Of a stretch of DNA of 64,000 nucleotides, positions 37,362 through 45,634 are shown piece by piece. The position numbers and the translations under genes were made by a program. Location: NCBI GenBank assembly GCA_963825555.1, contig CAWGTZ010000022.1, forward strand, positions 124,001 through 188,000, in the 5' to 3' direction. The DNA is from JAGVSR01 sp963825555. GTDB taxonomy: Bacteria > Pseudomonadota > Alphaproteobacteria > Rhizobiales > Hyphomicrobiaceae. How positions within the stretch are numbered: position 1 is the first letter of the stretch; each line of letters begins with the position of its first letter. The notes beneath the pieces were generated by a model that saw only the letters and a list, made by a program, of their open reading frames with translations, searched no databases and was not told the origin of the DNA.

Positions 37362-37949
37362 CTAAGTCGCATTCGATGCGATATAGGCCTTTACGATCTT
37401 ATCCGGATTGGAAGGCGGTTCGCCCTTGGCGATCTTGTCCACGGCAGGCATGCCGTCGATCACCTGGCCCCACACCGTGTATTGCCCATTGAGGTTCGGC
37501 GCATGGGTGAAGCAAATGAAGAACTGGCTGTTGGCTGAGTTGGGGCTTGACGAACGCGCCGCGCCCACCGTGCCGCGCTCGAATGGCGTGGGGGTGAACT
37601 CGGCCGGCAGATCCGGATATTTTGATCCGCCCATGCCGGTGCCGGTGGGGTCGCCCGTCTGGGCCATGAAGCCCGCAATGACGCGATGGAAGATGAGTCC
37701 GTTATAGAAGCCTTCATTGGCGAGTTGCTTGACGCGCGCAACGTGCTGCGGCGCCAGATCCGGCCGCAGCTTGATCTTCACGGTTCCGGTCGTCAGTTCG
37801 AGGACAAGTGTGTTCTCAGCGTCGCTCCCGGCCGCCGGAGCGGGTGCTCCGCCGCCACCTGGTGCCGTGATCTCCGTCGTCGTGGAGTTGCCGCAGCCGG
37901 CGAGACCGAAGGCGAGAAGCGCCATCGAAAAGAAAGTGGTGAGACGCAT
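37362..37949 (-). CDS. cyclophilin-type peptidyl-prolyl isomerase, lipoprotein
   Basis: This is a 195-residue cyclophilin with a lipoprotein signal (MRLTTFFSMALLAFGLAGCG, lipobox LAGC). A short Gly/Pro/Ala linker and a complete PPIase domain follow (LIFHRVIAGFMAQTG; NSANSQFFICFTHAPNLN). It is predicted to be membrane-anchored in the periplasm. It is closely similar to the adjacent cytoplasmic cyclophilin, so the pair probably arose by duplication and then diverged in location. Confidence 0.9.
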   Translation of the reverse strand: MRLTTFFSMALLAFGLAGCGNSTTTEITAPGGGGAPAPAAGSDAENTLVLELTTGTVKIKLRPDLAPQHVARVKQLANEGFYNGLIFHRVIAGFMAQTGDPTGTGMGGSKYPDLPAEFTPTPFERGTVGAARSSSPNSANSQFFICFTHAPNLNGQYTVWGQVIDGMPAVDKIAKGEPPSNPDKIVKAYIASNAT

Positions 37950-38104
37950 GGGGCGCTTCCGTCCTTGCTTTTTTCTATTCCGCTTAGGTGACTGGGCAGG
38001 TCAATCTTATGAACGGCCCAGCGTTGCGTGGCGCCGTTATGGCGGCTCGGCGGGGCCGAGGCAAGAGCATGTGGCTCGGCGGCCAACCGCGCCGGCCGGC
38101 GCCG

Positions 38105-38506
38105 TCAGACCGTTGACGAGGGGTGGGAGCGGGATCCCCGGGCCCGTCCGCCCGCGGGCGCCTCGGCCTTCCCACCTTCAGGCTGTGGACCCGGCGGCTG
38201 AAGCCGGCGCGGCAAGTCCTGCACGACCCCAGCAGGCGAAACTTCGACGCCCTCGGCCAACAGGCGCTGCCTCTGCTCGGCGGCGCGCGCATGCCGTCCA
38301 ATGGCCCCGCCGCCGGCAACCACGCGATGCCATGGCACGGTGGTCCGTTCCGTGTCGGTCAGACGATCGAGCATGTGCTGCAATGCGCGAACAGACAGGC
38401 CCGTCGCCTCGGAAAGCCGGTCGAACGTCGTGACCTGGCCCGGGACCAAGGCACTGATCAGGCCAAAGACCCCAGACCGTTGCCGCGGATCAAGCGATCC
38501 CGGCAT
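38105..38506 (-). CDS. alkyltransferase-like (ATL) protein of the MGMT family
   Basis: This is a 133-residue protein with the DNA-binding and active-loop region of O6-alkylguanine-DNA methyltransferases. The acceptor motif PCHRV instead reads PWHRV (TVPWHRVVAGGGAIG). Tryptophan in place of the catalytic cysteine defines ATL proteins, which bind alkylated guanine and hand it to nucleotide excision repair instead of transferring the alkyl group. The C-terminal 40 residues are Pro/Gly/Arg-rich. The start is 2 bases after the coaD stop, so it is co-transcribed with coaD. Confidence 0.82.
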   Translation of the reverse strand: MPGSLDPRQRSGVFGLISALVPGQVTTFDRLSEATGLSVRALQHMLDRLTDTERTTVPWHRVVAGGGAIGRHARAAEQRQRLLAEGVEVSPAGVVQDLPRRLQPPGPQPEGGKAEAPAGGRARGSRSHPSSTV

Positions 38507-38508
38507 GG

Positions 38509-39015
38509 TCAGCTCTCCTTGCGTGCCGCTTTGGCCGCGAGACGCTTGGCCACCGCCTTGGAGACGAACGGGGCCGCATCGCCCCCCATCAGCGCGACGG
38601 CGCGCACCAGGTTTGCCGCGATATGGCGTACGTTCGGAGACGCGGCCACAAACACGGTTTCGACGCCGGGCGCCATTTCGCCGTTCATGCCCGCCATCTG
38701 CATTTCATAGTCGAAATCCGTGCCGTCCCGCAGCCCCCGGAAGATGATGCGCGCGTCATGCGCCCGGGCCGCGTCCACCGCCAGGCCCTGGAACGTCACG
38801 ATCGAAATCTTTGTCCCGGTGGTCTTGGCTATCGCCAGCGTCTCGGCCTCCAGCATCTCCACCCGCTCACCCGCCGTGAACAGGGGAGCCTTGCCGGGAT
38901 TGGTCCCGATGCCGATGACGAGGCCGTCCACCAGCCGGCAGGCCCGCGCAATAACGTCGGTATGCCCGTGGGTGACTGGGTCGAAGGAGCCCGAATAGAA
39001 GCCGATGCGCGTCAT
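38509..39015 (-). CDS. coaD: pantetheine-phosphate adenylyltransferase
   Basis: This is the penultimate step of coenzyme A synthesis: 4'-phosphopantetheine plus ATP gives dephospho-CoA. The 168 residues start MTRIGFYSGSFDPVTHGHTD, which includes the nucleotidyltransferase TxGH-type signature (THGH). FRGLRDGTDFDYEMQM carries the substrate-binding Arg. ATG 39015 is the family start. An in-frame ATG three codons upstream is possible. Confidence 0.95.
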   Translation of the reverse strand: MTRIGFYSGSFDPVTHGHTDVIARACRLVDGLVIGIGTNPGKAPLFTAGERVEMLEAETLAIAKTTGTKISIVTFQGLAVDAARAHDARIIFRGLRDGTDFDYEMQMAGMNGEMAPGVETVFVAASPNVRHIAANLVRAVALMGGDAAPFVSKAVAKRLAAKAARKES

Positions 39016-39083
39016 GGCGAGCATCTAGCCCGGAGCCATGCCGCGCCGCAAGGCCGGCCCGTGCGCCAGAGTGAACAAATGAA

Positions 39084-39110
39084 AAGAGCCCGCCGGGCGG
39101 GCGGGCTCTT
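39084..39110 (-). terminator. intrinsic terminator after the ompW-like gene
   Basis: This is a GC-rich hairpin (AAGAGCCCGCC paired with GGCGGGCTCTT) followed on the minus strand by TTTTCATTTG. It lies 30 bases after the OmpW stop, between it and coaD. Confidence 0.8.
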
Positions 39111-39138
39111 CTCTGAGAGAGAGGTACGGTTATCAGGC

Positions 39139-39816
39139 TTACTTCATCGGAACCGCTTCGGCGGTGCGGCTGCCGAAGATGTCCGAGAGGTTGAAGCGGT
39201 AGCCGAGGCCGACCGAGAAGATCCAGGGGTCCAGGTCGATTCAAAGTCGGCAATCGCCGCACCACGAACGTTCACGTCGTGATCGATCCAGGTCTTCTTG
39301 ACGTCGGCATTCAAATACCAGCCCTGACCGATCTCCACATCAACGCCAGCTTGCAGCGTGAAACCCAGAGCGTCGTCGATCTCCAGCGTTCCACCTAGTT
39401 TGGACGATCTCGTCGAAGGGAGCGATGTACTGAACGCCAGCGCCAACATAAGGCTTGAATCCGCCCATGTTGTCGAAATGGTACTGTAGCGTCAGCGCCG
39501 GCGGGAAAATCCAGAAGTCGGCGACGTCGCCTACGCCGGCCAACTCTGCCTGATGCTTGGCAAAGCAGCAGAAGAGTTCCACGGCCACGTTCTTCGTGAA
39601 GAAGTAGGACAGCGTCAGGGTCGGAATGACCTCTGTGCTGACGTCCAGGCCGGGAAGAGTGCTGTCCACATCAGGGTTCACGACCGTCCCCTGAACGCGA
39701 ACCATGAAGTCCCCGCTGTAGTCGCCGGCAGAGGCTGGAACGGCTGTTCCTGCAAAGACGACCGCCATGGCCAATCCGGCCGCCCACGCTTTGATACCCA
39801 TCCCAGTCTTGATCAT
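39139..39816 (-). pseudogene. OmpW-family outer-membrane protein gene with two compensating frame changes
   Basis: This is a small outer-membrane barrel of the OmpW family. It has a signal peptide (MIKTGMGIKAWAAGLAM, cleavage near ASA-GDY) and reads normally to YVGAGVQYIAPFDEI. Near 39403 the frame shifts by one base, and the coding sequence continues as LGGTLEIDDALGFTLQAGV and WYLNADVKKTWID. Near 39236 it returns to the first frame for DLDPWIFSVGLGYRFNLS and ends AVPMK at TAA 39139-39141. The first frame hits a stop at 39340, so a full product needs both corrections. Total length would be about 225 residues. Confidence 0.85.
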
Positions 39817-39993
39817 GTGTCAGTCCCCTATCAAACGGCTCGGCGGCAAACGTCTCCCCACCAGCGGGCCATTCCTGAGACCTATCCATACGTCTGCGCA
39901 AAGATTCTCCCAGCACCGCCTTCGCCCAACCTCTGACGCATATCAGCAACTTGCGGTCCGGCACCGCAGTGTTGCAGCAGGGATACGCAAAGT

Positions 39994-40007
39994 TTGACGT
40001 CGGTCAA
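39994..40007. promoter_or_regulatory. Crp/Fnr-type box 1 (perfect inverted repeat)
   Basis: TTGAC-GTCG-GTCAA is a perfect 5-4-5 inverted repeat of the type bound by Fnr/FixK/Dnr-like regulators. It lies 160 bases before the regulator's start codon and about 178 bases before the OmpW start on the other strand. Confidence 0.65.
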
Positions 40008-40008
40008 T

Positions 40009-40022
40009 TTGACGTGCGTCAG
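40009..40022. promoter_or_regulatory. Crp/Fnr-type box 2
   Basis: TTGAC-GTGC-GTCAG has one mismatch to a perfect repeat. It begins 15 bases after box 1 begins, giving a tandem pair on nearly the same arrangement. Confidence 0.5.
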
Positions 40023-40077
40023 ATCCTGCAGTGCGACCAAAGGAGGGGCCGCCTTGGTGCCGCACCTCAAGCAGACA

Positions 40078-40091
40078 TTGATGTTTGTCAA
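40078..40091. promoter_or_regulatory. Crp/Fnr-type box 3
   Basis: TTGAT-GTTT-GTCAA is close to the Fnr/FixK consensus TTGAT-N4-ATCAA with one substitution in the second half. It lies 75 bases upstream of the regulator ATG, a plausible activating or autoregulatory position. Confidence 0.65.
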
Positions 40092-40166
40092 TGCTCCACC
40101 CCGGCGAAGCGCAGACCGTGATCCCGACACCAGCGGGGCGTTGAGCCCCCGATTCGGGATTACCCC

Positions 40167-40928
40167 ATGACCCTCAAAGACCGAGAAAAGCCATTGGCTG
40201 CCTCCAGATCGTCTGCGGCCACACCTGCCGCGCGCACCGCCGGCGGCTTCCTCGCCCGCCTCAATCCCCAGCAGGTTCAGGCAACCTCGCTCAAGCTGCG
40301 CCAGCGCCAGCGGATCGCACTCGCACCGGCCCAGGACGACCTGTTGTTTGCCGTGCAGTCGGGCATCATGGTCGCCAGGGCAGAGATGGCACATAGCGAC
40401 GCCCGCTTCCTCGGCCTCTATTTTCCCGGCGACGTGATCGCACCAGCCGCCGTGCCCTGCTTCTCCGAGCGCGCGCTCACAGCCGCTGTCCCCTCAGATG
40501 TTCTGCGTTTCAAGAGCAAGGCCCTCGCCCGGGCGATGAGCGAGGATGCCGACCTTCTGATGGCCTACGAACGCCAGCGCGACCGCCAACTGGCACGCAC
40601 CTCCGTACATGCAAGCGCGCTTGCCACCCTGGAAGGGCCGCAGCGGCTGGCCGCCTTCCTGATTGAGATGGCCCTTGAACTCGGGATTCCATCCGGTCCC
40701 ACAGTGGCGATCGAATTGCCGATCTCGCGAACGGAGATTGCTCAATATCTGGCGCTCAACGCCGATACGTTGTCGCGTCTCATGTCGCGGTTCAAGGCCG
40801 ACGGCTACATCAGCCAGAAGAGCCGGCACCAGATCACGCTGCGCGACTGGCGCGCGATTGCGGATCTGTGCCCAATCACCCCGGCGCTCTTGGCTCTGGA
40901 CCGCAACCGGCCATCGCCCCTCTCATGA
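40167..40928 (+). CDS. Crp/Fnr-family transcriptional regulator
   Basis: This is a 253-residue DNA-binding regulator. The N-terminal 45 residues are polar and low-complexity. A cyclic-nucleotide-binding-like sensor domain follows (LRQRQRIALAPAQDD to GLYFPGDVIAP), then the dimerisation helix and a winged helix-turn-helix (ISRTEIAQYLALNADTLSRL). The Cys cluster of true Fnr is absent, so oxygen sensing by Fe-S is unlikely. It is closer to FixK/Dnr-type members. Three matching boxes lie upstream, suggesting autoregulation and possible control of the divergent ompW gene. Confidence 0.85.
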   Translation: MTLKDREKPLAASRSSAATPAARTAGGFLARLNPQQVQATSLKLRQRQRIALAPAQDDLLFAVQSGIMVARAEMAHSDARFLGLYFPGDVIAPAAVPCFSERALTAAVPSDVLRFKSKALARAMSEDADLLMAYERQRDRQLARTSVHASALATLEGPQRLAAFLIEMALELGIPSGPTVAIELPISRTEIAQYLALNADTLSRLMSRFKADGYISQKSRHQITLRDWRAIADLCPITPALLALDRNRPSPLS

Positions 40929-40968
40929 GCCGCTAATTCGAGCGATGTGAGCCTGAAAGGCAGGCCCC

Positions 40969-43722
40969 TCACTCTTCGGCGGCTTCCTCCAACTCCTCTG
41001 AGTCATCGCCGGGCTCCGACAGGCCCTCCACCGACACGACACGTTCGTCTGCGTCGGTCTTGAAAATCCGCACGCCCTGCGTGTTTCGGCCGGCAATCCG
41101 CACATCGAAGACCGGGCAGCGAATGAGCTGTCCGCCATCCGTGACAAGCATGATCTGGTCGCTGTCTTCGACCGGGAACGATGCAACGAGGTTGCCGTTG
41201 CGTTCATTGACGACCATGGCCACGATGCCCTTGCCGCCGCGTCCGCTGGTGCGGAACTCGTAAGACGAGGTCCGCTTGCCAAAGCCGCGTTCGGAAACCG
41301 TCAGCACGAACTGCTCGCGCGCGCCCAGTTCCGCATAGCGCTCGGGCGTCAGCTCGGCACTCTCCTCAGAACCCTCCTCGGCGTCCGTTTCCACAGCCGC
41401 CGTTTCGCCCTCCTCGTCGCCGGTCGCACGGCGCATCGCCGCAGCCTGCTTCAGATAGGCACTCCGCTCGGCCGGGGAGGCGTCGACGTGATTGAGGATC
41501 GCCATGGAGATGACCTCGTCGCTCTCCTCCATGCGGATGCCGCGCACGCCGTCCGAGTCACGTCCCTTGAAGAGGCGCACCTCGTCACCAATCAGGAACC
41601 GGATGCACTGTCCCTGCGCAGTGGTCAGCAGCACATCGTCCTCGGGCCGCGCAATGGCGACCGACACGATCCGATCGCCCTCGTCCAGCTTCATGGCAAT
41701 TTTGCCATTTCTGTTGATGTTCTCGAAGTCGGAAAGCGCATTGCGGCGCACGTTGCCCGAGCGCGTCGCAAAGACGAGTTCCAGCGTGCCCCAGGTGCTG
41801 TCGTCCTCCGGCAGCGGCAGGATGGAGGTGATGATCTCGCCCTCCTCCAGCGGCAGCAGATTGACCAACGCCTTGCCCAGCGACTGGGGCGTGGCAGCCG
41901 GCAACCGCCAGACCTTCATGCGGTAGCACATGCCGCGGGAGGAGAAGAACAGTACGGGCGTGTGCGTGCAGGTCACGAACATCTGCGTGACGAAATCTTC
42001 CTCCCGTGTCGCCATCCCTGAGCGGCCCTTGCCGCCGCGGCGCTGCGCCCTGTAGGTGGAGAGTGGCACGCGCTTGATGTAGCCCTTGTGGCTGACCGTG
42101 ACGACGACGTCCTCGCGCTGGATGAGGTCCTCGTCGTCGACCTCGCCCTCGATGTCCATGATTTCGGTTTTGCGCGGGGTCGCGAACTGCGTCTTGATGT
42201 CGGTGAGTTCGGTGCGGATGATCTCGAAGATACGCGCTCGGGACGACAGAATATCGAGGTAGTCGCGGATTTCACTCGCCAGTTTCTTCAACTCATCCGA
42301 GATCTCGTCGCGGCCCAGCGCCGTCAGGCGGGCAAGACGCAACTCCAGGATAGCCTTCGCCTGCTCTTCAGAGAGCCGGTAGGTGCCGTCTTCGGCCATC
42401 CGATGGCGTGGATCGGCGATGAGCTCGATCAGTGGCGCCATGTCCTTGGCCGGCCAGTCGCGCATCATCAGTTGCTCTTTGGCTTCCGCAGGCGACGGTG
42501 CGAAGCGGATGAGCTTGATGACCTCGTCGATATTGGCGACCGCGATTGCAAGTCCGACGAGCACGTGGGCCCGCTCGCGGGCCTTGTTGAGCAGGTACTT
42601 CGTGCGGCGCGTCACGACTTCCTGGCGGAAGGCCGTGAAGGCGTCGATCATATCCTTCAAGTTCAATTGCTCGGGCCGGCCGCCGTTGAGCGCGATCATA
42701 TTGGCGCCGAACGTCGTCTGCAGGTCGGAGTAGCGCCAGAGCTGGTTCAGTACGACGTCCGCAATCGCATCGCGCTTCAGCTCGATGACAATGCGCATGC
42801 CCTCGCGGTTCGATTCGTCCCACAGGTCCGAGATGCCCTCGATCCGCTTGTCGCGAACCAGATCGGCAATCTTCTCTATCAAAGTCTTCTTGTTGACCTG
42901 ATAGGGAATGGCAGTCACGACGAGCGCCTCGCGATCCTTGCGGATATTCTCCGTGTGGACCTTGGCGCGCATGATGATGGAGCCGCGCCCCTTGTGATAG
43001 GCGGAGAGAATGCCACCACGGCCGAGGATCAGGCCGCCCGTAGGGAAGTCGGGGCCCGGCAGTATCTGGCACAACTCGTCGATGGTAATCTCGGGATTAT
43101 CGAGATTGGCAAGGCACGCATCAATCACTTCGCCGAGATTATGCGGCGGGATGTTGGTCGCCATGCCGACTGCAATTCCGCCCGCTCCGTTGACAAGCAG
43201 ATTGGGGAATTTCGCCGGTAGCACGGAGGGCTCAAGCAGGCGGTCGTCGTAGTTCGCCTTGAAGTCGACCGTATCCTTGTCGAGATCGTCCAGAAGCATC
43301 ATTGCCGCCTTGGTCAGGCGGCTTTCCGTGTAACGTTCTGCGGCAGGTGGATCCCCGTCGATGGAGCCGAAGTTCCCCTGACCGTCAACGAGTGGAACGC
43401 GCATGGAAAAATCCTGCGCGAGACGCACAAGCGCGTCATAGATGGCGAGGTTACCGTGCGGATGGTAGTCGCCCATCACCTCGCCGACGACCTTCGCCGA
43501 CTTAATGTGCTTCTTCGTCGGTTCCAGGCCGAGCTGGTTCATGGCGTAGAGGATGCGCCGGTGCACGGGCTTCAACCCATCGCGCACATCAGGGAGCGCA
43601 CGGCTGATGATGACGCTCATGGCGTACTCGAGGTACGAGCGCTTCATCTCGTCGATGATCTGCACCGGACGGATGTCGCTCGGGCCTTCCGAGCCGGGGA
43701 TGTCGTCGCGATCGTCTGCCAA
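40969..43722 (-). CDS. gyrA: DNA gyrase subunit A
   Basis: This is a type II topoisomerase breakage-reunion subunit (917 residues). The catalytic tyrosine is in AAERYTESRLTK. The quinolone-determining region reads HPHGNLAIYDALVRLAQ, with Leu92 at the E. coli Ser83 position, Asn91 at Asp82 and Asp96 at Asp87. The C-terminal beta-pinwheel shows repeated blades with a GyrA box (YRAQRRGGKG). An acidic insert (EEGETAAVETDAEEGSEES) lies between two blades, and the tail is acidic. It is in the conserved uvrA-ssb-gyrA-coaD order. Confidence 0.97.
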   Translation of the reverse strand: MADDRDDIPGSEGPSDIRPVQIIDEMKRSYLEYAMSVIISRALPDVRDGLKPVHRRILYAMNQLGLEPTKKHIKSAKVVGEVMGDYHPHGNLAIYDALVRLAQDFSMRVPLVDGQGNFGSIDGDPPAAERYTESRLTKAAMMLLDDLDKDTVDFKANYDDRLLEPSVLPAKFPNLLVNGAGGIAVGMATNIPPHNLGEVIDACLANLDNPEITIDELCQILPGPDFPTGGLILGRGGILSAYHKGRGSIIMRAKVHTENIRKDREALVVTAIPYQVNKKTLIEKIADLVRDKRIEGISDLWDESNREGMRIVIELKRDAIADVVLNQLWRYSDLQTTFGANMIALNGGRPEQLNLKDMIDAFTAFRQEVVTRRTKYLLNKARERAHVLVGLAIAVANIDEVIKLIRFAPSPAEAKEQLMMRDWPAKDMAPLIELIADPRHRMAEDGTYRLSEEQAKAILELRLARLTALGRDEISDELKKLASEIRDYLDILSSRARIFEIIRTELTDIKTQFATPRKTEIMDIEGEVDDEDLIQREDVVVTVSHKGYIKRVPLSTYRAQRRGGKGRSGMATREEDFVTQMFVTCTHTPVLFFSSRGMCYRMKVWRLPAATPQSLGKALVNLLPLEEGEIITSILPLPEDDSTWGTLELVFATRSGNVRRNALSDFENINRNGKIAMKLDEGDRIVSVAIARPEDDVLLTTAQGQCIRFLIGDEVRLFKGRDSDGVRGIRMEESDEVISMAILNHVDASPAERSAYLKQAAAMRRATGDEEGETAAVETDAEEGSEESAELTPERYAELGAREQFVLTVSERGFGKRTSSYEFRTSGRGGKGIVAMVVNERNGNLVASFPVEDSDQIMLVTDGGQLIRCPVFDVRIAGRNTQGVRIFKTDADERVVSVEGLSEPGDDSEELEEAAEE

Positions 43723-44045
43723 AGGAAGGGGTCCTCGCGCGCCAAAAGGGCAGCGCAGCGGGCCGCCCTCAAAATTTAGAAGATGTGCCTCGTGTCCTAG
43801 CCCGCGGCGCCTCGACGGGCAACCGCGCCCATCGCCGCCATCCCGGTTCTCCCCAGATTAATACCGCAGTATCATGCGTTTAGCATTTGCCGGCACAGGC
43901 GATATCTCAGTTCTCAAACTGTGACTTGCTATCGACACAGTCCGCACCTAAGTCAACGACTATCGTCGGAGGCCGTTCCAGGCCTCAGTCCGCAGACGAG
44001 GCGCGCTCGCTCGAGAGCGCCGCCGGTTCCAAAGGGTTATACATC
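43723..44045. other. divergent intergenic region between gyrA and the PRC-barrel gene
   Basis: These 323 bases contain the promoters of both divergent genes, which I could not assign precisely. A GC-rich inverted element (GCGCTCGCTCGAGAGCGC) lies just before the PRC-barrel start. A longer open frame from 43887 runs into the PRC-barrel gene but has no signal peptide or conserved residues. Confidence 0.5.
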
Positions 44046-44717
44046 ATGAAAAAGCTTATATGCAGCGCAGTTGCGCTCGCCGCTCTTGCTTCGACCGCCA
44101 TCGCTCCTGCCGCAGTGGCGGAAGACGCGCTGCCGCAAGGCGTCTTCATTACCAAGCAGACGGCCGAGGAATACCTTGCCAAAGATCACCTGATTGGCAT
44201 GAAGGTGAAGGGGCCTGACGGCAAGATCGTCGGCGACATCGAGGACCTTATCGTGTCGGACGGCAATACCGTCGTAGGCATTGTGATGGGCACGGGCGGC
44301 TTCCTCGGCATGGGCGAGAAGAAGGTGGGCGTCAGCCTGTCGGCCCTGAAGTTCGAGGAATCGAACGGAGTCTTCTCCGTGTCGTTGCCCGAAGCGACGA
44401 CCGAGAACCTCGCCGCGGTTGAGCCCTACGAGCGCGCGCAGCCCAAGAAGTCCCTGCTCGAGCGCGCCAAGGAGAAGGCGGTTGAGTTGAAGGACAAGAC
44501 CACCGCAACCACCCAGGACGCTGTCGAAAAGGCAAAGCCTGCGCTCGAGGAGGCCAAGCAGAAGGCCCAGGAAGCGTATGAGAAGGCGAAGGAGGCCGCC
44601 ACGCCGGCATACGAAAAGGCTAAGGAGGCCGTGCAGGGTGCTGTGGATGCTGCCAAGCCTGCGGAGACCCCGGCCCCGGAAACCCCCGCCGCTCCGGCCG
44701 CCCCCGCCACGCCCTGA
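44046..44717 (+). CDS. exported PRC-barrel protein with Lys/Ala-rich helical tail
   Basis: This is a 223-residue protein. It has a signal peptide (MKKLICSAVALAALAS, cleavage near AVA-EDA). A PRC-barrel domain follows (LIGMKVKGPDGKIVGDIEDL to VSLSALKFEE). The rest is a long repetitive helix of Lys/Ala/Glu blocks (AKEKAVELKDKT, EEAKQKAQEAYEKAKEAA) reminiscent of LEA or apolipoprotein repeats, ending in a Pro/Ala tail. The ATG at 44046 is set by the signal peptide. A strong terminator follows. The function is unknown. Confidence 0.82.
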   Translation: MKKLICSAVALAALASTAIAPAAVAEDALPQGVFITKQTAEEYLAKDHLIGMKVKGPDGKIVGDIEDLIVSDGNTVVGIVMGTGGFLGMGEKKVGVSLSALKFEESNGVFSVSLPEATTENLAAVEPYERAQPKKSLLERAKEKAVELKDKTTATTQDAVEKAKPALEEAKQKAQEAYEKAKEAATPAYEKAKEAVQGAVDAAKPAETPAPETPAAPAAPATP

Positions 44718-44775
44718 TCGCATAGCGCAGCGATCGAGCAGATGTTGATCGGCTGACGCGACGCGCAAAAGCAAG

Positions 44776-44807
44776 AGCCCCGCTGCAGAGATGCAGCGGG
44801 GCTTTTT
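44776..44807 (+). terminator. strong intrinsic terminator after the PRC-barrel gene
   Basis: This is a perfect 12-bp stem (AGCCCCGCTGCA / TGCAGCGGGGCT) with a GAGA loop followed by TTTTT. It lies between convergent genes and may also slow transcription leaving ssb on the other strand. Confidence 0.92.
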
Positions 44808-44830
44808 GCGTCGTGGGCGAAGCGGATCTA

Positions 44831-45367
44831 TTAAAACGGGATCTCGTCGTCGAGCGCCTTGTCGAAGGACTTCGAGCCGCCCTTCGAGGAACCGCCGCGC
44901 TTGGGCGCGCTGTCGGAGTACCCGCCGGAAGAATACCCGCTCGACGAGCCGTAGCCGGCATCTCCGCCATACTCGACCTGACCGCCCTCGGCCATACCGG
45001 CGCCTGCGCTCTGACGGCCGCCGTCCAGCATCGTCAGCGAGCCGTTGAAGCCCTGCAGAACGACCTCGGTGGAGTACTTCTCAACGCCCGACTGGTCGGT
45101 CCACTTGCGCGTTTGAAGCGCGCCTTCGACGTAAAGTTTGGAACCCTTGCGCACGTATTGCTCGATGACCTTGCACAGCGGCTCGCTGAACACGACAACG
45201 CGGTGCCACTCGGTGCGCTCCTTGCGCTCGCCCGTGGCCTTGTCGCGCCACGTTTCGCTGGTCGCAAGCGACAGGTTGGCAATCGGACGCCCATCCTGTG
45301 TGCGGCGGATCTCGGGGTCCTTGCCCACATTCCCCACCAGGATCACCTTGTTGACCGATCCGGCCAT
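44831..45367 (-). CDS. ssb: single-stranded DNA-binding protein
   Basis: SSB coats single-stranded DNA in replication and repair. It has 178 residues: an N-terminal OB fold starting MAGSVNKVILVGNVGKDPE with TSETWRDKATGERKERTEWH, a Gly/Ser-rich linker, and the acidic interaction tip DDEIPF. ATG 45367 is the family start. A much longer upstream frame is not credible. It neighbours gyrA and is convergent with the PRC-barrel gene. Confidence 0.97.
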   Translation of the reverse strand: MAGSVNKVILVGNVGKDPEIRRTQDGRPIANLSLATSETWRDKATGERKERTEWHRVVVFSEPLCKVIEQYVRKGSKLYVEGALQTRKWTDQSGVEKYSTEVVLQGFNGSLTMLDGGRQSAGAGMAEGGQVEYGGDAGYGSSSGYSSGGYSDSAPKRGGSSKGGSKSFDKALDDEIPF

Positions 45368-45634
45368 ATCGAACTCCTTTTCATCGCAACGACGCGGCGA
45401 GCCTTCGACGGTCCCGAACCTCGCTTCCGAGCCGTGACCCTCTCTGCCCCCCGCAACAGAATCGAGTTGCACAGACCCTAGCCTTTCAGCGGAGGGCTTC
45501 GGGGACGATCCGAAGATTGTCCACCGCTTTGATGCCCGCGGCGCGGCATGACCGGCACCGGGGTGTCTCCGTTCAGGTCGCAAGCCGCGCCCATGTTCCT
45601 TTTTTGTTCACTCTATCCCAGCTGTGCGACCACA

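Larger units (their letters stand above)
39817..40166. other. divergent regulatory region between ompW-like gene and Crp/Fnr-type gene
   Basis: These 350 bases separate two divergent genes and contain three Fnr/FixK-type inverted repeats (39994-40007, 40009-40022, 40078-40091), described separately. Short frames here have no ribosome site. Confidence 0.7.

Noticed and set aside
42088..43221. 377-codon open frame on the plus strand
   Set aside because: It is the antisense shadow of gyrA with no recognisable domain.
45593..45609. GTTC..GTTC repeat upstream of ssb, resembling the alphaproteobacterial LexA box
   Set aside because: The spacing is nine bases (a T-run) instead of seven, and it lies about 230 bases before the ssb start.
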